Of a stretch of 49,731 nt of DNA, positions 8,356 through 17,789 are shown one piece after another; within the stretch, counting starts at the first letter, position 1, and every line of letters begins with the position of its first letter. The stretch spans positions 1-49,731 of the forward strand of contig NZ_JASBTN010000041.1 in the NCBI RefSeq assembly GCF_030148435.1, in the 5' to 3' direction. This DNA comes from Aliiroseovarius sp. GTDB taxonomy: Bacteria > Pseudomonadota > Alphaproteobacteria > Rhodobacterales > Rhodobacteraceae. A program made the translations under genes and the position numbers. The notes under the pieces are model-generated. The model was not told the origin of the DNA. It did not search any database and was given only the letters and a program-made list of their open reading frames with translations.

Positions 8356-9669
8356 ATGTCCGGAATTCCGCACGATCATTACGAGCCCAAGACGGGTTTC
8401 GAAAAATGGCTGCATCAGCGCCTGCCCGTCGTGGGCCTGGCCTATGACACACTGATGATTCCCACCCCCAAGAACCTGAACTGGTGGTGGATCTGGGGCA
8501 TCGTCCTGGCCTTCTGCCTGGTGCTGCAAATCGTCACCGGCATCATCCTGGTGATGCACTACACCCCCAATGTCGACCTTGCCTTCGCCTCGGTCGAGCA
8601 CATCATGCGTAACGTGAACGGCGGCTACATGCTTCGGTATCTGCACGCGAACGGCGCCTCGCTGTTCTTCGTTGCCGTCTATATCCACATGTTCCGCGGT
8701 CTGTTCTACGGCTCCTACAAGGCGCCGCGCGAAGTGACCTGGATCATCGGCATGCTGATCTACCTGATGATGATGGGCACGGCCTTCATGGGCTACGTTC
8801 TGCCCTGGGGTCAGATGTCCTTCTGGGGCGCGACCGTCATCACCGGCCTGTTCGGCGCCATCCCGTTCATCGGTGAGCCGATCCAGACCTGGCTTCTGGG
8901 CGGCCCGGCAGTTGGCAACCCCACGCTGAACCGCTTCTTCTCGCTGCACTATCTGCTGCCCTTCGTGATCGCCGCCCTGGTGGCGCTGCACATCTGGGCG
9001 TTCCACACCACGGGCAACTCGAACCCGACCGGCGTGGAAGTGCGGCGCGGCTCGAAGGAAGAAGCCGAGAAGGACACCCTGCCCTTCTGGCCCTACTTCG
9101 TGATCAAGGACCTGTTCGCCCTGTCGCTGATCCTGCTGATCTTCTTCGCGATCGTCGGTTTCATGCCGAACTACCTGGGACACCCGGACAACTATATCGA
9201 AGCAGACCCGCTGATGACGCCTGCGTTCATCGTGCCCGAATGGTACTTCCTGCCGTTCTACGCGATCCTGCGCGCCTTCACCGCCGACGTCTGGGCCGTG
9301 CAGTTCGTCAGCTTCATCACCGGCGGCATCGTCGACGCGAAGTTCTTCGGCGTGCTGGCCATGTTTGGCGCCATCGCGGTGATGGCGGTTGCCCCCTGGC
9401 TCGACACCTCGTCGGTCCGTTCGGGCCAGTATCGCCCGATGTTCCGCTGGTGGTACCGTCTGCTGGTGATCGACTTCCTCGTCCTGATGTGGGTCGGTGC
9501 CCGTGACACGAACTTCCCGCATGACTGGATTTCGCTGATCGGTGCGACCTACTGGTTCGCCTACTTCCTGATCATCCTGCCGCTGCTGGGCCTCATCGAG
9601 AAGCCCGAGACGCCGCCGGCGACCATTGAGGAAGACTTCAACGCCCACTATCCCGGCGCAGCCGAGTGA
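8356..9669 (+). CDS. petB: Cytochrome b of the bc1 complex
   Basis: Cytochrome b carries the two b haems and both quinone sites in the inner membrane. It has 437 residues. The haem ligands are His97/His198 and His111/His212, the same numbers as I recall for Rhodobacter cytochrome b. The Qo-site PEWY motif is at 294-297. Eight hydrophobic membrane helices can be traced, and the N-terminal [13 protein letters not shown] is typical of the alphaproteobacterial protein. It begins 11 bp after petA and ends 14 bp before petC, so all three are one operon. Confidence 0.98.
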   Translation: MSGIPHDHYEPKTGFEKWLHQRLPVVGLAYDTLMIPTPKNLNWWWIWGIVLAFCLVLQIVTGIILVMHYTPNVDLAFASVEHIMRNVNGGYMLRYLHANGASLFFVAVYIHMFRGLFYGSYKAPREVTWIIGMLIYLMMMGTAFMGYVLPWGQMSFWGATVITGLFGAIPFIGEPIQTWLLGGPAVGNPTLNRFFSLHYLLPFVIAALVALHIWAFHTTGNSNPTGVEVRRGSKEEAEKDTLPFWPYFVIKDLFALSLILLIFFAIVGFMPNYLGHPDNYIEADPLMTPAFIVPEWYFLPFYAILRAFTADVWAVQFVSFITGGIVDAKFFGVLAMFGAIAVMAVAPWLDTSSVRSGQYRPMFRWWYRLLVIDFLVLMWVGARDTNFPHDWISLIGATYWFAYFLIILPLLGLIEKPETPPATIEEDFNAHYPGAAE

Positions 9670-9683
9670 GAGGATCGAGAGAA

Positions 9684-10490
9684 ATGATCAAGAAACTCAC
9701 AGCAACCGCCGCCCTGGCCCTGGCTCTGACCACCGGTGGCGCAATCGCCGCCGTCACTGGCGGTCCGATCGAAGACGAAGATTTTTCGTTCGAGGGTCCG
9801 TTTGGCACCTATGATCAGAACCAGCTGCAGCGCGGCCTGAAGATCTTTACCGAGGTCTGCGCATCTTGCCACGGCCTGAAGTTCGTGCCGCTGCGCTCCC
9901 TTGCGGATGAAGGCGGTGTCGGCTTCACCATGGACCAGGTTCGCGCCTATGCGGCCGAGAACTTCGAGGTCTGGGATCCCGATCTGGAAGACGGCGACGG
10001 TGACTTCCGTGCCGCCAAGCCGACCGACCCCTTCCCGGAAGGCAATGATCCGAATGCCCCCGACCTGAGCCTCATGGCGAAGGCGCGCGCGGGCTTCTCG
10101 GGCCCGGCCGGCACCGGCATCAACCAGCTGGTCAAGGGCCTTGGTGGCACCGAATACATCACCGCATTCCTGACCGGCTTCACCGGCGAAGAGATGGAAG
10201 TCGCGGGTTCGGTGCTTTACGCAAACAAGGCCTTCCCGGGCGGCTGGACGGCGATGCCGCCGCAGCTTTACGGCGAAGACGTTGAATTCGACGATGGTAG
10301 CGCCAACGACGCCCACAGCGAGGCGGTCGACGTGGCTGCCTTCCTGATGTGGACCGCCGAGCCCAAGATGATGGCCCGCCAACAAGCCGGCTTCGTCGCC
10401 GTCATGCTGCTGACCCTGCTGACCGTTCTGCTCTACCTGACGAACAAGAAGCTCTGGGCACCGCACAAGGGCAAGAAGCTGGACCTGTGA
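9684..10490 (+). CDS. petC: Cytochrome c1 of the bc1 complex
   Basis: Cytochrome c1 accepts electrons from the Rieske protein and passes them to soluble or membrane cytochrome c. It has 268 residues. A signal peptide ([19 protein letters not shown]) targets it to the periplasm. The c-type haem site is CASCH, and the axial methionine is probably the one in [10 protein letters not shown]-terminal membrane anchor ([15 protein letters not shown]) precedes the basic tail. I chose the ATG at 9684 rather than the upstream GTG because it starts the signal peptide and follows a GA-rich ribosome site. A strong terminator follows. Confidence 0.96.
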   Translation: MIKKLTATAALALALTTGGAIAAVTGGPIEDEDFSFEGPFGTYDQNQLQRGLKIFTEVCASCHGLKFVPLRSLADEGGVGFTMDQVRAYAAENFEVWDPDLEDGDGDFRAAKPTDPFPEGNDPNAPDLSLMAKARAGFSGPAGTGINQLVKGLGGTEYITAFLTGFTGEEMEVAGSVLYANKAFPGGWTAMPPQLYGEDVEFDDGSANDAHSEAVDVAAFLMWTAEPKMMARQQAGFVAVMLLTLLTVLLYLTNKKLWAPHKGKKLDL

Positions 10491-10514
10491 TCCGCTTCAC
10501 ATAGAGACACGATC

Positions 10515-10540
10515 AGGGCGCCCTGCGGGGCGCCCTTTTC
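10515..10540 (+). terminator. Terminator of petABC
   Basis: GGGCGCCC (10516-10523) and GGGCGCCC (10528-10535) form an 8-bp stem, extended by an A-T pair, around TGCG and followed by TTTT. It lies 25 bp after the petC stop and directly faces the end of thiQ on the other strand. Confidence 0.9.
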
Positions 10541-10561
10541 GGTTCCGGAAATCGGATCTGG

Positions 10562-11257
10562 TCAGGCTTGCCCCAGGTAGTCACGCAGGGCTTCGGGCGG
10601 GTTGGCGAAAATCTCGCCAGTCGACACCGGCGCATGGGCCCGGCCCTCGGCCACCAGCACCACGTGATCGGCGATCAGCCGGGCATCTTGCGGTTCATGG
10701 CTGACCATCATCAGCGTCGCGCCGGTCTCGTCCAGAAGGTCTGCCACCAGGGACAGCATCTCGGCCTTCAGGGCCGGTCCCAGCGCGCCGAAGGGCTCGT
10801 CCAGCAACAGAAGCGGCCGGTCGCGCAACAGGACCCTTGCAAGCGCCACGCGGGCCACCTGACCGCCGGACAGGCGCCCGGGCTTACGATCCCCATAACC
10901 GTTCAATCCGACCCGCTGCAATGCGCCCCCGACCCGCACACGCTCTGCCTCGGACAGGCGCAGGGACGGCGAAAGGCCCATCGCGACATTGTCGAAGGCG
11001 CTGAGATGCGGGAACAGGTTGTTGTCCTGGAACACCATGCTGACGGGCCGTTTCGCGGGGGCGGCGGGCATCGCTGCACCCTTCCACAGCACCCGCCCTG
11101 CCGCCACCGGCTGGAACCCGGCGATCGCGCCCAGCAGGGTGGACTTGCCCGCGCCGGACGGGCCCAGAACGGCCACCCGCGCGCCGGTGGGCACGCTCAG
11201 TTCGGCGTCGAGCGTGAAACCCTCCATCTCGACTCGCATCCCCTCAAGCGTCAGCAT
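10562..11257 (-). CDS. thiQ: Thiamine ABC transporter ATP-binding protein
   Basis: ThiQ powers import of thiamine and thiamine phosphates. It has 231 residues. Walker A GPSGAGKS is at 32-39, the ABC signature LSGGQ at 129-133, and the Walker B aspartate and catalytic glutamate at 153-154 (LLLLDEPFG). The Q-loop is FQDNNLFPHLS. The start overlaps the 3' end of thiP by 14 bp. Assignment to thiamine rather than another substrate rests on the TPP riboswitch ahead of the operon and on the partner genes. Confidence 0.93.
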   Translation of the reverse strand: MLTLEGMRVEMEGFTLDAELSVPTGARVAVLGPSGAGKSTLLGAIAGFQPVAAGRVLWKGAAMPAAPAKRPVSMVFQDNNLFPHLSAFDNVAMGLSPSLRLSEAERVRVGGALQRVGLNGYGDRKPGRLSGGQVARVALARVLLRDRPLLLLDEPFGALGPALKAEMLSLVADLLDETGATLMMVSHEPQDARLIADHVVLVAEGRAHAPVSTGEIFANPPEALRDYLGQA

Positions 11258-12782
11258 CCACGCGGCCTCCTCGGTCGAAGATCCAGAATATCACCAGCGA
11301 CAGCGACAGCAGCAAGAGCCCGGCCGCCGCCGCATCATCCATGCGGTAGGCGCCCATCAGGCGATACATCTGCAAAGGCAGCGTCGCGGTCTGCGGGTCG
11401 GCGAACATGGTGATGACACCCAGATCCCCCATGCTCAACGCAGCTGCAAGCCCGCCCGAAAAGCCCAGCGGACGGCGCAGGCGAGGCAGCCAGAGCCGCC
11501 TGAACCGCGCCCAACCGGCAAGACCCAGCTGGTCGGCCAAAGGTCCGAAATTGGTCTCTATTCCGGCCAAAGCGGGCGTCAGGGCGCGCAGGGCAAAGGG
11601 CAGGGCCATGGCTGCGTTCACCAAAGCCGTGACCGGCAGAGCCAGGGCAAAGGGATCCATGATCGGAAAGACCACGACGAACAGCCCGGTACCGATGACC
11701 AGCGGCGAGGCGGCGATGGTCAGATACCCCACACCTTCGACCAAGGCCGATCCACGTCGCACCGCGAGGGCCGCAATCGGGAGGGCAAGCGACAGGCACA
11801 GCAGCGCGGATGAGAGCGAAACGACGATGGACAGGCCCGCGGCCTCGATCACAGAGCCGGGCAGAGACATCAGCTCCGGTACACCTCGCGCAACGATCAT
11901 CGACAGCGGCAGCACCAGAAACAGCGCCGCCAACCCGATGCACAGCACGTCCTGGACCACCAGCCAACCGCCTCCGTCCCAGCGTGTCACAGCCCGGTCC
12001 AGCCCGCCACCCATGCCTCCGGGGATGGCCACGCGAAAGGCGATCAGCGCCGCGCCCGCGCCCATGGCAAACTGCACCAGCGCCAGAAGGGCGGCCTTGC
12101 CCAGGTCGAAATCGAAGCGGAAGGCCTGGTAGATGGCAAGCTCCACCGTGGTGGCACGCGGACCGCCGCCCAGTGCCAGCGCCACGGCGAAGGAGGTCAG
12201 GCAGATCAGGAAGATCACCAGAAGCGCTCCGGGCACAACCTCGCGCAGCATCGGACGTTCGAACACGCGAAATATGTCCGAGGGGGCAAAACCCAGCGAC
12301 GCGGCGAGGCGGAACCGTTCCGCCGGGATCGCCAGCCAGCCCTGAAGGATCAGTCGCGTCGCCAACGGCAGGTTGAAGAAGACATGCGCGATGATGACAC
12401 CATGCCAACCATAGATGGACACGGGCTCCAACCCGGCCCAGATCAGCGCCTGAGACAGGATGCCCGCGCGCCCGAACACGGCGAGCAGGCCCAGAACCGC
12501 AACGATCACCGGCAGGATGAAGGGGGCCCCCAGAAGGGTGATCAGGATGCCGCGTCCGGGAAATCTGCGCCGGGCAAGGGCGCGGGCGACCGGCACGGCC
12601 AGAGCGACCGAGAGCGCGGCAGACAAAGCCGCCTGCCACAGGGTGAAACGGATCGCCGCCCAGTCGGCAGGGCCAAATCCGCCCGCCCCTTCTGCGCGCC
12701 AGGCCACCGCGACGAGCGTGCCCAGCGTCAGGCAGACCACCACCCCCAGCGCGAGGGCGCCAAGGGTGGTGGTCCGTGTCAT
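11244..12782 (-). CDS. thiP: Thiamine ABC transporter permease
   Basis: ThiP is the membrane channel of the thiamine importer. It is a fused permease of 512 residues with about 12 hydrophobic segments and two binding-protein-dependent permease halves, each with an EAA-type loop facing ThiQ (around LILQGWLAIPAERFRLAASLG in the first half). I start it at the ATG at 12782, which overlaps the thiB stop (ATGA). A further in-frame ATG at 12803 would extend into thiB and is less likely. It is the middle gene of thiBPQ. Confidence 0.92.
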   Translation of the reverse strand: MTRTTTLGALALGVVVCLTLGTLVAVAWRAEGAGGFGPADWAAIRFTLWQAALSAALSVALAVPVARALARRRFPGRGILITLLGAPFILPVIVAVLGLLAVFGRAGILSQALIWAGLEPVSIYGWHGVIIAHVFFNLPLATRLILQGWLAIPAERFRLAASLGFAPSDIFRVFERPMLREVVPGALLVIFLICLTSFAVALALGGGPRATTVELAIYQAFRFDFDLGKAALLALVQFAMGAGAALIAFRVAIPGGMGGGLDRAVTRWDGGGWLVVQDVLCIGLAALFLVLPLSMIVARGVPELMSLPGSVIEAAGLSIVVSLSSALLCLSLALPIAALAVRRGSALVEGVGYLTIAASPLVIGTGLFVVVFPIMDPFALALPVTALVNAAMALPFALRALTPALAGIETNFGPLADQLGLAGWARFRRLWLPRLRRPLGFSGGLAAALSMGDLGVITMFADPQTATLPLQMYRLMGAYRMDDAAAAGLLLLSLSLVIFWIFDRGGRVDADA

Positions 12783-13756
12783 TTGGCCGACGCTGCCAGC
12801 CATTCGGTCAGCGCGGCGTCGCGCACGGCATCCGCCTTGGCCGCCGGGACGATCAGAGCCTTTTCCGGCTGGATCAGGGTCGAAAACCCGTCCGGCAGGC
12901 CCGCTGCCGGCGTGACCGCCGGATACATCCAGTTGGTGGTCGGGATGATTGACTGGAAGGCGTCCGAGCCCACGAAGGCCAGGAACTGGTCGGCCAGCTC
13001 GGGTACGTCCGTGGAGGCAATCTTGCCCGCCACTTCGATCTGCATGTAATGGCCTTCACTAAAGGCAGCGGCGGATTTCGACGCGTCCTCCTCGGCGATC
13101 AGGTGATAGGCCGGCGAGGTGGTGTAGGAGAGCACCATGTCGGCCTCACCCTCCAGGAACATGCCATAGGCCTCGGACCAGCCCTTGGTCACGGTCACGA
13201 CCTGATCGTTCAGCGAGGCCCAGGCCTCGCCTGCCTTGTCACCATAGACCGACTTCACCCACAGAAGCAGGCCCAGGCCGGGGGTCGAGCTGCGCGGATC
13301 CTGGATCACGATGGACAGGTCGCTGTCGGCCAGTTCGGCAAAGCTTTTGGGCGGGTTAGAGACTTTCGTGTTGTCATAGACAAAGGCGAAGTAACCCCAG
13401 TCATAGGGCACGAAAGTCGCATCGGCCCAATCGACCGGCAGGGTCCAGTCGCCGGTCACGCCATGAGGCGCGAACAGCCCGGTCGCCTCGGCCGCGGCCG
13501 TCAGGTTGGTGTCGAGGCCCAGCACCACGTCAGCTTTGGTACGCGCGCCTTCGAGCTTCAGGCGCGACAGAAGCTCGGCCCCGTCGCCAACGGCCACAAA
13601 CTCCAGGTCGCAGCCACATTCGGCCTCGAACGCGGCCTCGACCGCCGGGCCCGGGCCCCATTCCGAGGTAAAGCTGTCATAAGTGTAGACGGTCAGGGTT
13701 TCGGCCTGCGCGGCCGTTGCCATCAAAGCGCCTGCGATAACGGGAAAGGTTTTCAT
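12779..13756 (-). CDS. thiB: Thiamine-binding periplasmic protein
   Basis: ThiB (TbpA) captures thiamine in the periplasm for ThiPQ. It has 325 residues. A signal peptide (MKTFPVIAGALMATAAQA) should be cleaved before ETLTVYTYDSF. The mature part has the ThiB look: WGPGPAVEAAFEAECGC at the N-terminus and GLLLWVKSVYG and SYTTSPAYH further on. The start at 13756 follows GGAGGATGAC, a strong ribosome site that may be masked by the riboswitch tail. It is the first gene of thiBPQ. Confidence 0.94.
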   Translation of the reverse strand: MKTFPVIAGALMATAAQAETLTVYTYDSFTSEWGPGPAVEAAFEAECGCDLEFVAVGDGAELLSRLKLEGARTKADVVLGLDTNLTAAAEATGLFAPHGVTGDWTLPVDWADATFVPYDWGYFAFVYDNTKVSNPPKSFAELADSDLSIVIQDPRSSTPGLGLLLWVKSVYGDKAGEAWASLNDQVVTVTKGWSEAYGMFLEGEADMVLSYTTSPAYHLIAEEDASKSAAAFSEGHYMQIEVAGKIASTDVPELADQFLAFVGSDAFQSIIPTTNWMYPAVTPAAGLPDGFSTLIQPEKALIVPAAKADAVRDAALTEWLAASAK

Positions 13757-13796
13757 GTCATCCTCCATTTCGCCGGACGGTGTTCGGGTGAGGATC

Positions 13797-13886
13797 ACCT
13801 TCCCTCCGCCGGTCTTAACCGGTTCAGGTTCTACGGGTTCGCGATATTGCATCTCAGCCAGGAAAAACCAGGCACCCCGAGGTCCG
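13797..13886 (-). promoter_or_regulatory. TPP riboswitch (THI element)
   Basis: The minus strand shows the conserved thi-box blocks in order: TCGGGGTGCC, GGCTGAGATG, ACCCGTAGAACCTGA, then CCGGTTAAGACCGGCGG and AGGGAAGG. ACCT before the first block can pair with AGGT after the last to close P1. It lies about 40 bp upstream of thiB and should shut off the thiamine importer when TPP is plentiful. The leader has no T-tract terminator, so control is probably at translation. Confidence 0.95.
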
Positions 13887-13986
13887 TCTTCTGTGAACCT
13901 TTGTGGCCACAAAGGCAAGCCCCTTGACGCCGGTTCCTTTTGGCGCAATGTGAGCGGTAACACAGCCAAAACCCCGGAACAGACCC

Positions 13987-14940
13987 ATGTCCGAGACCTC
14001 CCAATCGCCCCTCAGGGGCCTGGGCGCCGCCTTTGGTGCTTTCGCGCTTTTCGCCACGCATGATGCCATCATCAAGGCTCTGGGCATGACCTATTCGGTG
14101 TTCCAGATCATCTTCTTCGCAATGCTGTTTGCCTTCGTGCCAATGGCGGTGGTGATGCTGGCCGACCGGCAGGTGGATAATTTCCGCCCGCACCATCCCT
14201 GGCTGATCCTGGGTCGGGCGGCGATGACGGTGCTGGCGATGGCCTCGGCCTTTTATGCTTTCACGGTGCTGCCGCTGGCCGAGGTCTATGCGCTTCTTTT
14301 CGCCACGCCCCTGCTGATCACCGCGCTATCGGCGCTGCTGCTGGGGGAGAAGGTGCGCCTGCAACGCTGGGGGGCGGTGATTGTCGGGCTGATCGGCGTG
14401 ATCGTGGTGTTGCGGCCGGGGGTGACGCAGGTCAGCTTTGGTCATCTCAGCGCGCTGACCGCCGCAGTGGCGTCGAGTTTCGGTTCCATCATCGTGCGCA
14501 AGATCGGGGGCAAGGAGCGTTCGGCGGTGATGATCCTCTATCCGATGCTGGCAGCGATCCTGGCGATGGGGATCATGCTGCCCTTCGTCTACAATCCGAT
14601 GGAACTGACGGATCTGGGACTTGTGGCCTCGGTCGGGCTGCTGTCGGTCATCGCGCAGGGCGGCATTATCATGGCCTATCGCGCAGCCCCTGCCGCCGTG
14701 GTCGCCCCCACGCAGTATTCGCAGATTATCTGGGCCGCGGGTTTCGGCGCGCTGTTCTTTGCCGAACGGCCCGACATGTGGGTGGCGGTGGGCGCGGGCA
14801 TCATCATTGCGTCGGGCATCTTCATCGTCTGGCGCGAAACACGTCCCGATGTGTCCAACCGCAACCCGGTCCTGCGCAACCCGAACCCGCGTTACGACGC
14901 CGGCCCCAGCCCGAAACCGAAACACCGCCGCCCAAGCTGA
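13987..14940 (+). CDS. DMT-superfamily transporter (EamA family)
   Basis: This 317-residue inner-membrane protein has ten hydrophobic segments in two EamA repeats. The first begins [20 protein letters not shown], and the second ends with [15 protein letters not shown]-type sequence followed by a hydrophilic tail. Family members export amino acids, metabolites or drugs; the substrate cannot be read from sequence. It is divergent from thiB with about 100 bp between it and the riboswitch. That makes a vitamin-related role conceivable but unproven. Confidence 0.85.
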   Translation: MSETSQSPLRGLGAAFGAFALFATHDAIIKALGMTYSVFQIIFFAMLFAFVPMAVVMLADRQVDNFRPHHPWLILGRAAMTVLAMASAFYAFTVLPLAEVYALLFATPLLITALSALLLGEKVRLQRWGAVIVGLIGVIVVLRPGVTQVSFGHLSALTAAVASSFGSIIVRKIGGKERSAVMILYPMLAAILAMGIMLPFVYNPMELTDLGLVASVGLLSVIAQGGIIMAYRAAPAAVVAPTQYSQIIWAAGFGALFFAERPDMWVAVGAGIIIASGIFIVWRETRPDVSNRNPVLRNPNPRYDAGPSPKPKHRRPS

Positions 14941-14993
14941 CTTTTCAACGGCGCGCCAAGCCGCTATCACGCGGGGACACAAGGAGCACGCCC

Positions 14994-16094
14994 ATGTCGA
15001 TGAACAGCTTTGGACACCTCTTCCGCGTCACCACCTGGGGCGAAAGCCACGGGCCGGCGCTTGGCGCGACGGTGGATGGCTGCCCGCCGGGCGTGGCGCT
15101 GGACCCCGGGATGCTCCAGTTCTGGCTGGACAGGCGCCGCCCGGGTCAGAACAAGAACATGACCCAAAGGAACGAACCGGATGCCGTGCGCATCCTGTCA
15201 GGGGTCTACGAGGGCAAGACCACCGGCACGCCGATCCAGCTGATGATCGAGAACACCGATCAGCGCTCGAAGGATTATGGCGAGATCGAAAAGACCTTCC
15301 GCCCCGGCCACGCCGACATCACCTACTGGCAGAAATACGGCATTCGCGATCCGCGCGGAGGGGGGCGCTCGTCCGCCCGTGAAACTGCCGCGCGCGTGGC
15401 CGCCGGGGGGGTGGCGCGCGAGGTGCTGAAGGTGCTGGTGCCGGGGATCGAGGTCAGGGGCTACATGACCCAGATGGGTGATCTGCATCTGGACCGGTCG
15501 AAATTCGACTGGGATGCGATCGACGGAAACCCGTTCTGGCTGCCCGACGCCACGGCCGCCACCGCGTGGGAGGCCTATCTGCAACAGATCCGCAAGGACA
15601 ATGACTCGGTCGGCGCCGCGGTCGAGGTCGTGGTGCGCGGCGCCCCTGCGGGCCTGGGCGCACCGGTCTATGCCAAGCTGGACACTGATCTGGCTGCCGC
15701 GATGATGTCGATCAACGCCGTGAAGGGTGTCGAGATTGGCGAAGGCATGGCCGCCGCCGCGCTGCGGGGCACATCCAATGCCGACGAGATCTTCATGGGG
15801 CCAGACGGTCCCGAATACAGCTCGAACCACGCGGGCGGTATTCTGGGCGGGATCTCCACCGGGCAGGACATTGTCGTGCGCTTCGCGGTGAAACCGACCA
15901 GCTCGATCCTGACCCCGCGCAAGTCGATCACCAAGTCCGGTGAGCCCATCGAGGTTATCACCAAGGGCCGCCACGACCCCTGTGTCGGCATCCGCGCGGT
16001 GCCCGTGGGCGAGGCGATGGCCGCCTGCGTGGTGCTGGATCACCTGCTGATGGACCGTGCCCAGACCGGTGGTGTGCGCGGTCCGATCGGGTAG
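14994..16094 (+). CDS. aroC: Chorismate synthase
   Basis: AroC makes chorismate from EPSP, the last shared step of aromatic amino acid synthesis, and needs reduced FMN. It has 366 residues, the usual bacterial length. The signatures [11 protein letters not shown] near the N-terminus, [18 protein letters not shown] in the middle and PRKSITKSG near the C-terminus are intact. An AAGGAG nine bases upstream marks the ATG at 14994; the frame stays open further upstream within the previous gene, but without a matching site. It is probably transcribed alone or with the upstream transporter, 53 bp away. Confidence 0.97.
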   Translation: MSMNSFGHLFRVTTWGESHGPALGATVDGCPPGVALDPGMLQFWLDRRRPGQNKNMTQRNEPDAVRILSGVYEGKTTGTPIQLMIENTDQRSKDYGEIEKTFRPGHADITYWQKYGIRDPRGGGRSSARETAARVAAGGVAREVLKVLVPGIEVRGYMTQMGDLHLDRSKFDWDAIDGNPFWLPDATAATAWEAYLQQIRKDNDSVGAAVEVVVRGAPAGLGAPVYAKLDTDLAAAMMSINAVKGVEIGEGMAAAALRGTSNADEIFMGPDGPEYSSNHAGGILGGISTGQDIVVRFAVKPTSSILTPRKSITKSGEPIEVITKGRHDPCVGIRAVPVGEAMAACVVLDHLLMDRAQTGGVRGPIG

Positions 16095-16143
16095 CTCTCC
16101 CGCCCGCGCCCTGCGCCTTCGGCTTGTGCCCGGTTGGGCGTGG

Positions 16144-16200
16144 CGCGCCCGCAAGCGGGCGCGTTGCCTCCGGCGGGGATATTTTTGAAAGATGAAAAGG
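16144..16200 (+). repeat. Hairpin plus GAAAGATGAAA element downstream of aroC
   Basis: CGCGCCCGC (16144-16152) pairs with GCGGGCGCG (16155-16163). After TTGCCTCCGGC it is followed by GGGGATATTTTTGAAAGATGA and a short A/G run to 16200. A second copy of the last block lies at 34358-34385 on the minus strand, again next to a hairpin and downstream of a gene. It may act as a 3' end or terminator-like element and appears to be a dispersed intergenic repeat. Confidence 0.55.
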
Positions 16201-16282
16201 GGGCCGTTGTGGCTTCCATACGATTCGACTGCCCGTCGCCGGGAAGGTCGGCAGCACTGGCGGAATGCAGGGGTGGGCCAGA

Positions 16283-17158
16283 TCACGCCCGCAAGGGATC
16301 TTTCTTTGCCAGCTGCACCAGAAGGATACCGAGGGTGATGATCGCCACGCCAATCCCGTCGAGCCAGCCCAGCGCCTCGCCCAGCAGAACGGCGGCGACG
16401 ACCACACCGAAGAAAGGGTTGAGGAAATGGAAGGTGGCTGCGCGCACCGCTCCGACACGCGTGACCAGGGCAAACCAGATCCAGGTGGCCAACAGGCCCG
16501 GCCCCAGCACGGTATAGGTAAATGCGGCGCCCAGTTGCCATGTCCAGGTGACTTCGGGCGTTTCCAGCGCCAATGAGGCGATGGCCAACGAAAAGGCCCC
16601 CACGAACATCTGCAGCCCCACGATCATCATCAGATTGCCGCCGGAACTTGCGGTGCGCACCGATAGGGTGGCGATGGTCAGCGCGGCGGCGGCGATGAAA
16701 CAGAGCGCCACGCCGGTCACATCCACCCCCCCGGACAGGCGCGAGCCCATGATCAGCATCACACCGGCAATACCCAGCGCCAGACCAAAGGCCGCCCGCG
16801 GTTTCAGCCGGTCGCCGAACAGGCTCCAACCGGCAAGGGCCACCATCAGCGGCATGGTCGAGGCGATGATCGAGGCAAGTCCGGCCTCGACCCATTGCAT
16901 TGCGACGAAATTCAAGCCCAGGTAGAGCGCGTTCTGGCAAAGGCCGAAAATGATCACCGCGCGCCACTGGGTACGGGTCAAATGCCAGCTCTGCCCCAGC
17001 GCCCTGGCAATTGCCACTCCGATCAGTCCCGAGATCAGGAATCGCACCGCAAGCGAGCCCATAGGCGGCGCATAGGCCACGATCACCCGCGCTGAGGTAA
17101 AGGCCGAGCTCCAGAGAAATGCAAACCCCAAGCCCATGAAGATCGCGCGCAGGTCCAT
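16283..17158 (-). CDS. DMT-superfamily transporter (EamA family)
   Basis: This is a 291-residue protein with ten hydrophobic segments and two EamA repeats (GFAFLWSSAFTSARVIVAYA at the start, GIGVAIITLGILLVQLAKK at the end). It is not closely similar to the DMT protein at 13987. The ATG at 17158 is preceded by GGAG at good spacing; in-frame starts further upstream lack this. It is convergent with aroC, with about 190 bp between. The substrate is unknown; amino acid or metabolite export is typical of the family. Confidence 0.85.
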   Translation of the reverse strand: MDLRAIFMGLGFAFLWSSAFTSARVIVAYAPPMGSLAVRFLISGLIGVAIARALGQSWHLTRTQWRAVIIFGLCQNALYLGLNFVAMQWVEAGLASIIASTMPLMVALAGWSLFGDRLKPRAAFGLALGIAGVMLIMGSRLSGGVDVTGVALCFIAAAALTIATLSVRTASSGGNLMMIVGLQMFVGAFSLAIASLALETPEVTWTWQLGAAFTYTVLGPGLLATWIWFALVTRVGAVRAATFHFLNPFFGVVVAAVLLGEALGWLDGIGVAIITLGILLVQLAKKDPLRA

Positions 17159-17287
17159 TCCAATCTCCATCTGAAAGGGTCGTAAAGTCGAGAGAGACTT
17201 TCGCACTTCCGGGCAAATGGCAATGGCAGTTCTTTTGACCTTGCACACAAGATTTTCTGCCCGCTCAACGACACCGGAAGAGCAATG

Positions 17288-17317
17288 AAAAAGGGCCGCC
17301 GGAGAGGCGACCCTTTG
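17288..17317 (-). terminator. Terminator of the HU gene
   Basis: On the minus strand AAAGGGTCGCC and GGCGGCCCTTT pair (one mismatch) around TCTCC and are followed by TTTTT. It lies about 25 bp past the HU stop. Confidence 0.88.
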
Positions 17318-17340
17318 ACAGATTTCGTGTGAAGCCGGGC

Positions 17341-17628
17341 TTAGCCGTTCACGCTGTCCTTCAGCGCCTTGGCGATGGTCATTTTCACGACCTTGTCGGC
17401 ATCCTTGTGAATCTGCTCGCCGGTGGCGGGGTTGCGCACCATGCGGGCCGGACGTTCACGGCAGTAGATCTTGCCAACACCCGGCAGGGTCACTGCGCCG
17501 CCACCCGAAACTTCGTCGGTGATAATCGACACGATACCGTCCAGAGCGGCCGAAGCGGCTTTCTTGTCAGCGCCCATCTGTTCGGCCAGAGCAGCCACCA
17601 GTTGGGTTTTGGTCATCGGTTTTGCCAT
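17341..17628 (-). CDS. hup: HU family DNA-binding protein
   Basis: This is a 95-residue nucleoid protein of normal HU length. The start MAKPMTKTQLVAALAEQMG, the GGAVTLPGVGKIYCRERPAR arm region and the RNPATGEQIHK motif are classical; the Pro in RNPATG intercalates DNA in this family. It bends and compacts DNA as a homo- or heterodimer. A GAGGAG precedes the ATG by seven bases. It is a monocistronic gene with its own terminator. Confidence 0.95.
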   Translation of the reverse strand: MAKPMTKTQLVAALAEQMGADKKAASAALDGIVSIITDEVSGGGAVTLPGVGKIYCRERPARMVRNPATGEQIHKDADKVVKMTIAKALKDSVNG

Positions 17629-17789
17629 GTAAATAACTCCTCGTTGGCCCCCTATGCTGGGGTTAGATTGCGCGCATTAAACTGGATATGGTTGGGGTAC
17701 ACAATCATTTGTGTCCCGAAATTTGACCAAATTGGCAGGTTTTCCCCTTTTTTTTAGGGTTGACCCGGCGTCAGGGCGGCGTGGCGCGG

